Origin: Thioalkalivibrio sulfidiphilus HL-EbGr7
GTDB lineage: Bacteria > Pseudomonadota > Gammaproteobacteria > Ectothiorhodospirales > Ectothiorhodospiraceae
DNA: 64,000 nucleotides
NCBI RefSeq assembly: GCF_000021985.1
Contig: NC_011901.1
Span: 2,294,001 to 2,358,000 of the forward strand
Reading direction: 5' to 3'
This document shows, one piece after another, positions 7,640-15,996 of this stretch. A program made the position numbers and the translations under genes. Numbering within the stretch: the stretch's first letter is position 1; the number at the start of each line of letters is the position of its first letter. Under the pieces are notes generated by a model, which saw only the letters and a program-made list of their open reading frames with translations, did no database searches and was not told the origin of the DNA.

Positions 7640-7806
7640 AATGGACAGGATGAACAGGATTTCTGAGGATCTACAAGATCATAATGAAATCGGACAGGAT
7701 TAACATGATGTACATGATTTGAAGACGTTTTTTATCATGTGAATCATGTCAATCCTGTCCGATCCCTTGCCCTTGATGTTTTTTTATCCTGTTCATCCTG
7801 TCCATT
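7640..7806. repeat. Large double inverted repeat (ggacaggat family)
   Basis: Outer arms 7640-7660 (aatggacaggatgaacaggat) and 7786-7806 are perfect reverse complements. Inner arms 7686-7718 (with cggacaggattaacatgat) and 7734-7763 are near-perfect. The element fills the gap between two minus-strand genes, the unknown gene at 7819 and the lipoate-ligase-fold gene, which has no other obvious promoter space. Confidence 0.85.
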
Positions 7807-7818
7807 CCTTAAACAACA

Positions 7819-8229
7819 TCAACTACCCGACTCGCCCTCGGGGGCCTTGTCGGCGTCGGACTTGTAGAAGTGGCGGAAATAGAAATCACTGCGGGACAGG
7901 TCCTGGTACAGGCGGGCGCGTTCCTCGACGCCCATGCGCAGGATCTTGATCAGGGCCTCGCCCTGCTCGCCGTCGACGATGTGCATCTGCCCCACCAGGT
8001 CCTGGTCCAGGTCCAGAAAATGGGCGGCCAGTTCGTCCGGGTGGTCGCAGTAGACCAGGAAGGAACTGCATTCCTTGTCTTCCGGATCCAGGGGCTGCAT
8101 CACCAGCTTGCCCAGCCAGGCCAGACGCGCCACCTGGTTGAACTGGTTGATGTCGAACTTCTTGCCCTTCTTGTACTTGTTGAGCTCGTTGCGAATCTCG
8201 CCCAGATTGCTGATCTTGAGTGATTTCAT
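7819..8229 (-). CDS. Hypothetical protein, 136 aa
   Basis: The preferred start is the ATG at 8227-8229 (MKSLKISNLGEIRNELNKY...); an upstream GTG at 8274 would add an arginine/proline-rich leader that looks non-coding. The protein is soluble, with a basic N terminus (ELNKYKKGKKFD) and an acidic middle (VYCDHPDEL, DLDQDLVGQMH). No motif is recognised. It is divergent from the NarX-like kinase across about 250 bp and is followed by the large double inverted repeat. Function unknown. Confidence 0.65.
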   Translation of the reverse strand: MKSLKISNLGEIRNELNKYKKGKKFDINQFNQVARLAWLGKLVMQPLDPEDKECSSFLVYCDHPDELAAHFLDLDQDLVGQMHIVDGEQGEALIKILRMGVEERARLYQDLSRSDFYFRHFYKSDADKAPEGESGS

Positions 8230-8480
8230 AAGGTTCCGGATTGGGCTGGGGTCCGACGGACTGCCGGACCGCACAAAGTTGATTGGTTTAGTTGGTTATT
8301 ATCCACCAGACCGAACCAGGAAGCAAAGCCCGGCGGGCTCGCCCGGGCGCACGCCGGGGGAGACACGCCAGCGGCGCCGTAATATGCTTAGGAATTACTA
8401 AATATTATAAGGTCACCGGGAATGCCCGTGGCCACAGGTCGCTCACCCCGCAGCGGGGCATGGGCGCACAGGAGGTTGAG

Positions 8481-10133
8481 ATGAGGAAAGTTCACGCCAA
8501 GTCATCGCGTGGACCCGGTCTGGCCACGTGGATGATCCGCCCGGCCGATGGCTGGCGCCACAAGACCCGCGGTCTGGTCAAGAACCGCATGTTCCTGCTG
8601 CTCGGCCTGATCGGCATGGCCTTCGCCGCGTCCCTGGCCATCAATGCCTGGATCCTGCTGTTCTTCTGGCCCCATCCCCTGCTCGGCATCCAGTCGCTGT
8701 TCCTGGTGGCGGGCCTCGCCGTGACCCTGACGCTGCCGGTGCTCATCTACCACCACCTGATCACCCCCCTGTTCCACCTGCGCCACTGGGCCCAGCGCGC
8801 CCGGGGCGGCAACCTCGCCGCGCGCATCCCCATCCCCAGCACCGGTGAATTCGCCGAACTGGCCCAGGACGTGAACGCCCTCACGGAGCAACTGCAGCGA
8901 CTCACCCGGGAGATGCGCGACGAGGTCAGTGCCCAGACGGAACGCCTGGAGCAGAAGTCCCACACCCTGGAAGTGCTCTATGACGTGGCCGCCAGTATCA
9001 ACACCTCCCGGGACCTGGACGACCTGTTGACACGCTTCCTCACCAGCCTCAAACACGCTTTGGGTGCCCAGGCCGCCACGGCCCGCCTGGTGACCCCCGA
9101 CGGTCACATGCGCCTGGTGGCCAACCTGGGATTTGAACCCGACGATCAGCGCTGCCGCCAGGTCCTTCCCCTGGGCAAGTGCATGTGCGGGCGGGTGGCA
9201 GACGGCGGCGATCTCAGCTGGAAGGCGGACATCCGGCAATGCGGCCGGGTGACCTCGGACTGCGACACGCAGGAAGATGAGCCCGCCATGATCACCATCC
9301 CGCTGCAGCATCGCGGCAAGACACTGGGCGTCTACAGCCTGTTCCTGCACGAATGGCCGGAACATCTGAACGAGGACATGGACAACCTGCTCACCAGCAT
9401 CGGCCGACATCTGGGCATGGCCATCGAGAAGGCCCGGGTGGACGAGGAGGCCCAGCGCCTGGGCATCATCGAGGAGCGCACCCACCTGGCCCATGAACTT
9501 CACGACTCCCTGGCCCAGACGCTGGCCACGCTGCGTTTTCGCGTTCGCGCCCTGGACGAAACGGCGCAGGATGCCTCGGCGGAGACACGTCGCGAAATCG
9601 ATCAGATCAAGGATGTGCTCAACCGCGCCAACGTGGAACTTCGCGCCCTGATCAGCCACTTCCGCGCCCCCATGGAGCCTCAGGGCTTCGTCGCCGCGGT
9701 GGAGAAGATGGTCGAGACCCTGCGCAGAGAGACCGGCATCAGCGTCTACCTGCAAAAGGAATGGCGGCCCCGCAAACTGCCCGCGGAGATGGAAACCGAA
9801 GTGCTGCGTATCGTCCAGGAAGCCCTGTGCAATATCCGCAAGCACGCCCAGGCCCAGCACGTGCGCGTGCTGCTGCGCAACGATGCCGAAGGCGAATGCA
9901 TGGTCATGGTGGAGGACGACGGCCTGGGCCTGCAGCCTGCCGAACAGGGTGCGCCGGGCGAACATATCGGCCTGAGCGTGATGACAGAACGTGCTGCCCG
10001 TCTGGACGCCGATTTCCGCATCGAGAGTGAACCCGGCGAGGGCACCCGCATCAGCCTCGCCTTCCATTATCCCAAGCCGAGGGTGGTGGAATTCACGTCC
10101 CGCAACGACCCGCCCGCGCAGGTGGCCCGATGA
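8481..10133 (+). CDS. NarX-type sensor histidine kinase with a cysteine-bearing GAF-like region
   Basis: The start is the ATG at 8481 with GGAGG six bases upstream (550 aa); the frame is open further upstream but has no matching site. The order is two membrane segments (about 37-62 and 68-92) separated by a very short loop, a HAMP linker (about 93-145), a GAF-like domain (about 160-320), HisKA_3 with the phospho-His in HELHDSLAQ (H341), and a HATPase. The GAF region has Cys225, Cys234, Cys236, Cys254 and Cys261; the CMC...C...C pattern is shared with several NarX-like kinases and suggests Fe-S or thiol redox sensing. There is essentially no periplasmic domain, so the signal is probably cytoplasmic or membrane redox state. 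The response regulator gene overlaps its stop by 4 nt. Confidence 0.85.
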   Translation: MRKVHAKSSRGPGLATWMIRPADGWRHKTRGLVKNRMFLLLGLIGMAFAASLAINAWILLFFWPHPLLGIQSLFLVAGLAVTLTLPVLIYHHLITPLFHLRHWAQRARGGNLAARIPIPSTGEFAELAQDVNALTEQLQRLTREMRDEVSAQTERLEQKSHTLEVLYDVAASINTSRDLDDLLTRFLTSLKHALGAQAATARLVTPDGHMRLVANLGFEPDDQRCRQVLPLGKCMCGRVADGGDLSWKADIRQCGRVTSDCDTQEDEPAMITIPLQHRGKTLGVYSLFLHEWPEHLNEDMDNLLTSIGRHLGMAIEKARVDEEAQRLGIIEERTHLAHELHDSLAQTLATLRFRVRALDETAQDASAETRREIDQIKDVLNRANVELRALISHFRAPMEPQGFVAAVEKMVETLRRETGISVYLQKEWRPRKLPAEMETEVLRIVQEALCNIRKHAQAQHVRVLLRNDAEGECMVMVEDDGLGLQPAEQGAPGEHIGLSVMTERAARLDADFRIESEPGEGTRISLAFHYPKPRVVEFTSRNDPPAQVAR

Positions 10134-10813
10134 CGCGCCGGGTCCTGCTCATCGATGATCACACCCTGTTCCGCGAGGGCCTGCAGGAGCTGCTCAAGCG
10201 TCACGGCATCGACACCGTCGGCGCCGTGGGCGACGGTGAGACCGGCATCGACCTGGCCAGGGATCTGCTGCCCGATGTCATCCTGCTGGACATGCGCATG
10301 CCCGCCATGAACGGCCTGGAAGTGCTGCGCCGTCTGCGCCAGGCCGGGCTCAAGATGCCCATCGTGATGCTCACCACCAGCACCGAGGAGCAGGACCTGG
10401 TGGAATGCCTGCGCAATGGCGCTCAGGGCTATCTGCTCAAGGAGATGGAGCCCGGCGACCTGGTGGATGCCCTGGAGGAGATCCTGCAGGGCAAGACCGT
10501 GGTGGCCCCCGATCTGGCTCAACTGCTGGTGCGGGTGGTGCAGGGAAAGTCCAGCTCCGCCAACGAACCCAGCCCCTTCGACGAACTGACCCCGCGAGAG
10601 GGCGAGATCCTGGCCCTGCTGGCAGAAGGTCAGAGCAACAAGGTGATTGCCCGCAACCTGGGCATCTCCGACGGCACGGTCAAACTGCACGTGAAGGCGA
10701 TCCTGAGAAAGCTCGGGGTGCACTCCCGGGTGGAAGCGGCGGTGCTGGCGGTGCAGCAGGGACTGAGAAGCGGCGGCCTGCCTGGGGACACCGAGGCCTC
10801 GGGGGAGAGGTGA
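10130..10813 (+). CDS. NarL/FixJ-family response regulator
   Basis: 227 aa. The receiver domain has the acidic pair in LLIDDH, the phospho-Asp D54 in ILLDMRMP, and MLTTST for the fourth strand. A C-terminal LuxR-type helix-turn-helix (LTPREGEILALLAEG through SDGTVKLHVKAIL) follows. The ATGA overlap with the kinase gene indicates translational coupling. Targets are unknown. Its position beside siroheme synthase and 10 kb from dsr makes control of sulfur oxidation an attractive guess, and a candidate site lies upstream of dsrA (about 19961-19990), but this is inference. Confidence 0.9.
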   Translation: MTRRVLLIDDHTLFREGLQELLKRHGIDTVGAVGDGETGIDLARDLLPDVILLDMRMPAMNGLEVLRRLRQAGLKMPIVMLTTSTEEQDLVECLRNGAQGYLLKEMEPGDLVDALEEILQGKTVVAPDLAQLLVRVVQGKSSSANEPSPFDELTPREGEILALLAEGQSNKVIARNLGISDGTVKLHVKAILRKLGVHSRVEAAVLAVQQGLRSGGLPGDTEASGER

Positions 10814-10833
10814 GGTGGCGTGAGGCGCGGTAT

Positions 10834-10864
10834 GAAGTTCGAAGTGTGAATCGGGAAGTGGGAA
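10834..10864 (+). repeat. Single arm of the gaagtgtgaatt repeat family
   Basis: The segment gaagttcgaagtgtgaatc...gtgggaa resembles the arms at 61141-61220 and the half-copy at 33766-33795. No matching inverted arm is present here. Confidence 0.5.
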
Positions 10865-10916
10865 CAACAACACCCGTTTGACTGCCAGCTCTTGCTATCC
10901 CCTATCCTCTCACGCT

Positions 10917-11297
10917 CTACACATAATGCTTGCGCTGTGAGCGCCGCGTCCCGGCACGCTGGGTGACCACGCCGGCGATGGCATCCACGCCGCTGATCTC
11001 CAGCTTGCGGTGATCATCCTTGAGCGCCACCAGGTAGTAACGCCCCTCCTCGATCAACAGCTGGCGGAACAGGTATTCTTCCTCATGCCGGGCCACCACG
11101 TAGCTGCCCGACTCCACGTGCCCGGCCGGGTCGACGATGATGATCACGCCGTGCTCGAACTCCGGCGACATGCTGTCGCCCAGCACCCGCAGGGCGAAGG
11201 GCTCGCTGGTGGCACAGCCGCTGCCCACGCCGGGGTCCACGTCCGGCGTCTCCACCCTGATCCGCTTGGGATCGAAAATACTGTAAGCGTCACTCAT
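10917..11297 (-). CDS. S24/LexA-type peptidase-fold protein with the catalytic Lys replaced
   Basis: 126 aa from the ATG at 11295-11297, which overlaps the cysG stop (ATGA), so it is translationally coupled to cysG. It contains the S24 signature GDSMSPEFEHG (nucleophile Ser) and a VVARHEEEYLFRQL strand. In LexA and UmuD the Lys of the Ser-Lys dyad lies in VKRL at this position; here it reads FRQL, so the dyad looks incomplete. No DNA-binding domain is present. It may be an inactive S24 fold used for binding. The pairing with siroheme synthase is unusual. Confidence 0.7.
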   Translation of the reverse strand: MSDAYSIFDPKRIRVETPDVDPGVGSGCATSEPFALRVLGDSMSPEFEHGVIIIVDPAGHVESGSYVVARHEEEYLFRQLLIEEGRYYLVALKDDHRKLEISGVDAIAGVVTQRAGTRRSQRKHYV

Positions 11298-12763
11298 GCC
11301 TCGGCTCCCTCGGTAGAGGATCGGGCTTCCACCACCTGACCCTGGCTGCTGAACAGGCTCTTCACGGTGTGGTCGGTGCCCGGCTGGAACCACTTCAGCC
11401 GCTCGTGCAGCTTGACCACTTCGCCGACGATGATCAAGGTCGGCGGCTGCACGTCATAGTCCTTCACCAGGTCCGGCATGCTGGCCAGAGTGCCCACGAT
11501 GACCCGCTGATTCTGGGTGGTGCCCTGCTCCACCAGGGCCATGGGCATATCCGGCGACACGCCGTGGGCCATCAGCTCGCGGCAGATGATGGGCAGACCC
11601 AGCAGGCCCATGTAGAACACCACCGTCTGGCGCGGCTGGGCGAGCATCTTCCAGTTGAGATCGATGCTGCCGTCGCGCAGGTGACCGGTAGCGAACACCA
11701 CGGCCTGGGCGTAGTCGCGATGGGTCAGCGGGATGCCCGAGAAGGACGCGCAGCCGGCGGCGGCGGTGATGCCCGGCACCACCTGGAAGGGGATGCCCTC
11801 CTGCATCAGGGTGTCGATCTCCTCGCCGCCACGGCCGAAGATGAACGGATCGCCGCCCTTGAGCCGCAGCACCCGCTTGCCCTCCTTGGCGAGCCGCACC
11901 AGCAGCTGGTTGATCTCTTCCTGGGGCAGGGTGTGCAGGTTGCGCTTCTTGCCCGCGTAGATCATCTCCGCGTCGCGGCGCACCAGCTCGATGATGGCCG
12001 GCGAGACCAGGTTGTCGTAGACCACCACGTCCGCCAACTGCATGAGGCGCAGGGCGCGGAAGGTGAGCAGGTCCGGGTCGCCGGGGCCGGCACCCACCAG
12101 GAACACCTCGCCGCCGGCGTCGCGTGTATCGAGGCCCGTTTCGAGCGCCTTTTCCAGGGTCTCGCGGGCGGCATCCTCGCGCCCGGACATGAACAGTTCC
12201 GTGACCGGCCCTTCCAGCAGGCGCTCCCAGAAACGCCGGCGCAGCTCGGTGTCCGGGATGCGCGCCTTGACCTTGAGCCGGTAGCCCTCCACCAGCGCGG
12301 CCAGGCGCCCGTAGGCGGCGGGGATGAAGCTCTCGATGCGCGAGCGCAGCAGGCGCGCCAGCACCGGCGAGGAGCCGCCGGTGGAGACCGCCACCTGGAT
12401 GGGCGAACGGTCGATCATGGAGGGGGTAATGAAGCCGCACAGTTCCGGCTGGTCCACCACGTTCACCGGGATGCAGCGCTCGGTGCACAGCTCGGAGACG
12501 TGCCGGTTCAGGTCCTCGTCGTCGGTGGCGGCGATGACCAGCACGCGGGCGTCCACGTCGGCGTCCTCAAAGCCTCGGGGTAGATGCTCGATGGCATCAC
12601 GGGCCTTCAGCGCGGCCAGCTCCGGGCACAGCGCCGGGGAGACCACGGTGACACGGGCGTGGGCCTTGCGCAGCAGGGACACCTTGCGCAGGGCCACGGG
12701 GCCGCCACCCACCACCAGGCAGGCGCGGTCCTTGAGTCTCATGAATACGGGAAAGAAGTCCAC
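11294..12763 (-). CDS. cysG: Siroheme synthase (uroporphyrinogen-III C-methyltransferase / precorrin-2 dehydrogenase / ferrochelatase)
   Basis: 489 aa, the full fused CysG architecture. The N-terminal Rossmann domain begins MDFFPVFMRLKDRACLVVGGGPVA (precorrin-2 dehydrogenase and ferrochelatase, about 1-215). The C-terminal SAM-dependent methyltransferase (about 216-460) has VGAGPGDPDLLT, LRLKGGDPFIFGRGGEE and GITAAAGCAS. It makes siroheme from uroporphyrinogen III in the cytosol. DsrAB, encoded 8 kb away, needs siroheme, so this gene fits the sulfur-oxidation setting; it would serve assimilatory sulfite reductase too. It is followed by the coupled S24-like gene. Confidence 0.96.
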   Translation of the reverse strand: MDFFPVFMRLKDRACLVVGGGPVALRKVSLLRKAHARVTVVSPALCPELAALKARDAIEHLPRGFEDADVDARVLVIAATDDEDLNRHVSELCTERCIPVNVVDQPELCGFITPSMIDRSPIQVAVSTGGSSPVLARLLRSRIESFIPAAYGRLAALVEGYRLKVKARIPDTELRRRFWERLLEGPVTELFMSGREDAARETLEKALETGLDTRDAGGEVFLVGAGPGDPDLLTFRALRLMQLADVVVYDNLVSPAIIELVRRDAEMIYAGKKRNLHTLPQEEINQLLVRLAKEGKRVLRLKGGDPFIFGRGGEEIDTLMQEGIPFQVVPGITAAAGCASFSGIPLTHRDYAQAVVFATGHLRDGSIDLNWKMLAQPRQTVVFYMGLLGLPIICRELMAHGVSPDMPMALVEQGTTQNQRVIVGTLASMPDLVKDYDVQPPTLIIVGEVVKLHERLKWFQPGTDHTVKSLFSSQGQVVEARSSTEGAEA

Positions 12764-12817
12764 GGCAAGCCTTCCGTCATGTCTGCGGGCAGCGCTTGGG
12801 CAATACCCGGTGGTGGA

Positions 12818-13090
12818 TCAGGCCAGATTCAGGCCGGACAGCAGTTCGTCGAGTTCGCCTTCCATGTCCAGCTCCACCAGATCGTCGAAGCCGCCCACGT
12901 GGCGTTCGCCGATGAAGATCTGGGGAACGGTCCTGCGCCGGGTGCGCGTGATCATCTCGGTCATGGCCCCGTGGTCGTGGTCCACGCGGATCTTCTCGAT
13001 CTGATCACCGACGCCCTTGCGCACCAGCAGCCGCTCGGCGCGGTCACAATAGGGGCAGATCCCGGTGCAATACATGCGGATCAGGGACAT
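12818..13090 (-). CDS. grxC: Glutaredoxin 3 (GrxC type)
   Basis: 90 aa, classical dithiol glutaredoxin: active site CPYC at 12-15, TVPQIFIGERHVGG with the cis-Pro and glutathione-binding residues, and a C-terminal helix. It reduces disulfides and glutathione mixed disulfides in the cytosol. It lies between cysG (54 bp) and the Sel1 gene (26 bp) on the same strand and is probably part of one transcript. An additional Cys8 precedes the active site. Confidence 0.93.
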   Translation of the reverse strand: MSLIRMYCTGICPYCDRAERLLVRKGVGDQIEKIRVDHDHGAMTEMITRTRRRTVPQIFIGERHVGGFDDLVELDMEGELDELLSGLNLA

Positions 13091-13116
13091 GGGACTGGCA
13101 GACCCTCGCAGTGAGC

Positions 13117-13587
13117 TCAGTCGTTGCGGCTGAAGGCGTCCAGTTCCGAGACATCGAAACCGGCCTTCTGGTACCAGCGGCGCGCGGCCTCGGGATCACG
13201 CTCCACCCCGTTGCCTTCCTGGTACATCATGGCCAGGGTGGTCTGGGAGCCGGCCAGGCCCTGGTTGGCGGCCTTCTCGAACCACACAGCGGCCTGGCGC
13301 GGATCCTTCTCCAGGCACTCGCCTTCCAGGTACATGAAGCCCAGGCCGTGCTGGGCCATGGGATGACCCTGTTCGGCGGCCACCCGCATCCAGCGTGCGG
13401 CGGCATCGGGATTGGGGGCGCCGGCCAGTCCGTTCTGGCACATGATGGCCACGCGATACTGCGCCTCCGCGTTGCCGGCCTCGGCAAGGGGGCTGAGCAG
13501 CTGCATGGCCCGGGAGAAATGCTTGGCCTCGAAAGCGGAGATGCCGCTATGAAGATCCATGTGGTCATCGTCTTGCGAATGCATCAT
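13117..13587 (-). CDS. Sel1-repeat (TPR-like) protein
   Basis: About 156 aa with three to four Sel1 repeats of about 36 residues: AEAQYRVAIMCQNGLAG, AMAQHGLGFMYLEGE-like and AGSQTTLAMMYQEGNGV units, each followed by AARWMRVAAEQG-type helices. Sel1 proteins are protein-interaction scaffolds. There is no signal peptide, so it is cytosolic. The start is uncertain (ATG at 13585-13587, 13582-13584 or 13558-13560; none has a clear ribosome-binding site). It is the first gene of the Sel1-grxC-cysG-S24 run. Confidence 0.8.
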   Translation of the reverse strand: MMHSQDDDHMDLHSGISAFEAKHFSRAMQLLSPLAEAGNAEAQYRVAIMCQNGLAGAPNPDAAARWMRVAAEQGHPMAQHGLGFMYLEGECLEKDPRQAAVWFEKAANQGLAGSQTTLAMMYQEGNGVERDPEAARRWYQKAGFDVSELDAFSRND

Positions 13588-13813
13588 TGTTCTATGACAC
13601 CCATGGTCGAGCAGCGGAGACACGAAGCAATAAGAGGCCCCCAGCTGATTATGCTCATGGCATGGTGAAGCAAAGCCCCACCAGCCGGAACCCTCTCAAT
13701 GGGGATATACGCCGCCGCGAGGCCCCGTCGCTATAATCCGGCCGTTGCATGATGAATCGGTGCGCCCCCGGGGACGCCCGCAAGCCCGCAGAAAGATCCA
13801 CACAGGTTACCGA

Positions 13814-14935
13814 ATGTCCCTGAGCCAGAACGCCGCCATCGACGTCGCCAGCGTCATCCGCCCCTGCATCCAGAAGGTCGCCACCGGCCCGGAGCTGAGC
13901 GAGGACCTGAACCGGGAAGAGGCGCAGGCCGCGATGGAACTGATCATGCAGGGCAAGGTGGACCCGGTACAGTCCGCCGTGCTGCTCATCGCCCTGCGCA
14001 TGAAGCGCGAGGCCATGGACGAATACCGGGGCATACTGCAGGCCATTCGCGACAACACCGCCACCGCCACCGCCGACGTGGACGAACTCATGGACGTGGC
14101 CGACCCCTATGACGGCTATGCCCGCGGACTGCCAGCCACCCCCTTCCTGCCTGCCGTGCTGGCCGCCTGCGGCCTGCCCGCGGTCTCCCATGGCGTCGAG
14201 GCCATGGGCCCCAAGTATGGCGCGACCCACCGCATGATCCTGCGCGAGGCCGGCGCCCGGGTGGACCTCTCCCCCGCCGAGGCCGCCGAGCGCATCGCCG
14301 ACCCCGACATCGGCTGGGCCTACGTGGACATGGAGGCCTTCTGCCCCGGCCTGCACAATCTCACCGCGCTGCGCAGCCAGATCGTCAAGCGCACCTGCCT
14401 GACCACCGTCGAGAACATCGTCGGCCCGGTGCGGGCGCGCAACAGGACCCACCTGCTGATCGGCTACGTGCACAAGGCCTATCCGCCCATCTACTCGGAA
14501 CTGGCGCGCTTCTCCGGCTTCGATTCCGGCCTGGTGGTGCGCGGCGTGGAAGGCGGCGTGACGCCCTCCCTGCAGCAGACCGGGCGCCTGTTCCAGTACA
14601 AGGACAAAGGCCCTGAGCAGGAGGTGCTGATCGAGCCCGCTGACCTGGGCATCCAGGCCGACGGCCGCGCCGTGCCCCTGCCCGAGGACCTGACCCCGGG
14701 CAAGCTCAAGGGCAAGAACCAGGAAACCGTGGACAGCGCCGCCCTGGCCCGTGCCGCCGCCACCGCCGGGCTTGCCGCCCTGGAAGGCGCCGCAGGCCCG
14801 ACCCGGGAAAGCCTGGCCTATTCCGGCGCCCTGTGCCTCTGGCACCTGGGGCGCGAACCCGACCTCAAATCCGCCGCGGACCGGATTCGTCGTGCCCTGG
14901 ACGACGGTTCGGCCCGGGCCCGTTTTCTTGCGTGA
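13814..14935 (+). CDS. Anthranilate phosphoribosyltransferase-like protein (TrpD2/YbiB type)
   Basis: 373 aa from the ATG at 13814 (MSLSQNAAIDV). The helical N-terminal domain (LNREEAQAAMELIMQGKVDPVQSAVLLIALR) and the alpha/beta domain match the TrpD/thymidine phosphorylase superfamily, with GVEAMGPKYGATH, RTCLTTVENIVGP and VRGVEGGVTPSL. The GTGGD phosphate loop of true TrpD is replaced by LPATPFLPAVLAACG, so it is more like the YbiB group, for which DNA binding rather than catalysis has been reported. No trp genes are nearby. It stands alone between the Sel1 run and the small gene at 14988, 52 bp downstream. Confidence 0.75.
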   Translation: MSLSQNAAIDVASVIRPCIQKVATGPELSEDLNREEAQAAMELIMQGKVDPVQSAVLLIALRMKREAMDEYRGILQAIRDNTATATADVDELMDVADPYDGYARGLPATPFLPAVLAACGLPAVSHGVEAMGPKYGATHRMILREAGARVDLSPAEAAERIADPDIGWAYVDMEAFCPGLHNLTALRSQIVKRTCLTTVENIVGPVRARNRTHLLIGYVHKAYPPIYSELARFSGFDSGLVVRGVEGGVTPSLQQTGRLFQYKDKGPEQEVLIEPADLGIQADGRAVPLPEDLTPGKLKGKNQETVDSAALARAAATAGLAALEGAAGPTRESLAYSGALCLWHLGREPDLKSAADRIRRALDDGSARARFLA

Positions 14936-14987
14936 CCCCCAAACCCATCAGACGCGGTCAACCGCACGTGTACCAGAGGAGATAGAC

Positions 14988-15188
14988 ATGGACAAGAAGA
15001 CCTACTACGAAACCTCCAAGAAGATGGAAAGCGTGGGCGTCGACCCCGCCTACGTCATGGGATGGCAGACCGGCTTCATGCACAGCCCCAAGCTGGAAGA
15101 GCAGCGGGTCACCGATGCCTACGACGCCGGCTACAACGACGGCCTGCAAGGCAAGACCGACGGCTTCAGCAGCTGGACCAAGCAGTAA
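14988..15188 (+). CDS. Small hypothetical protein, 66 aa
   Basis: The ATG at 14988 has AGAGGAG upstream at about 8 nt. The product is MDKKTYYETSKKMESVG..., small and tyrosine-rich with a repeated Y-x-x-G-(W/Y)-x-x-G-(F/L) pattern (YVMGWQTGF, YDAGYNDGL). There is no membrane segment. It is probably co-transcribed with the TrpD-like gene and ends at a nested repeat-terminator. No family recognised. Confidence 0.7.
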   Translation: MDKKTYYETSKKMESVGVDPAYVMGWQTGFMHSPKLEEQRVTDAYDAGYNDGLQGKTDGFSSWTKQ

Positions 15189-15205
15189 GGCTTGTCTGAA
15201 AATCC

Positions 15206-15325
15206 AACGCAAAGACGCGAAGACGCAAAGGTCGCGAAAAGGCGTTGCATGAAAACGGGGGCCTCGGCCCCCGTTTTTCATACCCATGACCTTTTGCGTT
15301 CTTCGCGTCTTTGCGTCTTTGCGTT
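15206..15325. repeat. Inverted repeat pair, gcaaagacgc variant, around a terminator
   Basis: Arms 15206-15231 (aacgcaaagacgcgaagacg...) and 15290-15325 flank the terminator at 15249-15281 between convergent genes. This is the same nested design as at 6008-6135. Confidence 0.75.
15249..15281. terminator. Bidirectional rho-independent terminator
   Basis: atgaaaacgggggcc pairs with ggcccccgtttttcat around a 2-nt loop; T-runs on both strands. It lies between the 66-aa gene and the convergent 212-aa gene. Confidence 0.85.
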
Positions 15326-15357
15326 GAAGGCCTTTACCGCCTCGACTGGCTAAACCC

Positions 15358-15996
15358 TCAATCCTCCGCCATCGGCCGGACCGGCCCCTCCTTGCCCGGC
15401 CCGGCACGGTCGTCTGAACCCGCCAGCAGCGCGTCCAGGGACGCGGTGTACTTCTCCACCGCCTCGGGTCCCTCGATGGTCAGGATCTGATCGATGGCCC
15501 ATTCCCGGTTCTTCGGTCCCAGGGCATCACTGACCCAGTCGGCAAACGCGCGCATGAGCTTGAATCCGGGTCCCTCGATGGGGCTGTAACTGCATTCGGC
15601 ATAGACCGCGTTGCGGGCATTGAGCTTGTCGATGAAGATCCGCTTGAAGTCCGCCGGCGTCAGGTGCTGCAGGTCTTCCGGCGCCTTGTTGTCGGCCCGG
15701 TTCTCCTCCACGAAGCCGGCCAGGCGCAGGGCCATGGCAGTGATGAATTTTGCCCGCTCCTCCTCGTTGAACTTGCCGTAGACCTGGTGATCGGTGAGGT
15801 GCAGCAGGAAGACCACGAATTCCTCGATCACGTCCAGGCGCTGGTACTGGGTGCGGGTCTCGAATCCCTCGTTCTCCAGGCTGAGCACGCCATTGCAGGC
15901 CACCCGCCAGGCATTGGCGGCGCTCACCGTGGCCACATCCTCCAGGGTGCGGGCCCGCTCACCCTGTTTCCAGCGATTGCGCAGTCGCAGTGCCAT
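15358..15996 (-). CDS. Hypothetical protein, 212 aa
   Basis: The ATG at 15994-15996 overlaps the stop of the DUF3050 gene (TGATG), so the two are coupled. The protein is helical and cytosolic, with a run DVIEEFVVFLLHLTDHQVYGKF, LNARNAVYAECSYSP, and a polar, proline-rich tail. No motif is recognised. The coupling to a haem-oxygenase-like DUF3050 protein suggests a joint function, perhaps as a complex. Function unknown. Confidence 0.7.
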   Translation of the reverse strand: MALRLRNRWKQGERARTLEDVATVSAANAWRVACNGVLSLENEGFETRTQYQRLDVIEEFVVFLLHLTDHQVYGKFNEEERAKFITAMALRLAGFVEENRADNKAPEDLQHLTPADFKRIFIDKLNARNAVYAECSYSPIEGPGFKLMRAFADWVSDALGPKNREWAIDQILTIEGPEAVEKYTASLDALLAGSDDRAGPGKEGPVRPMAED

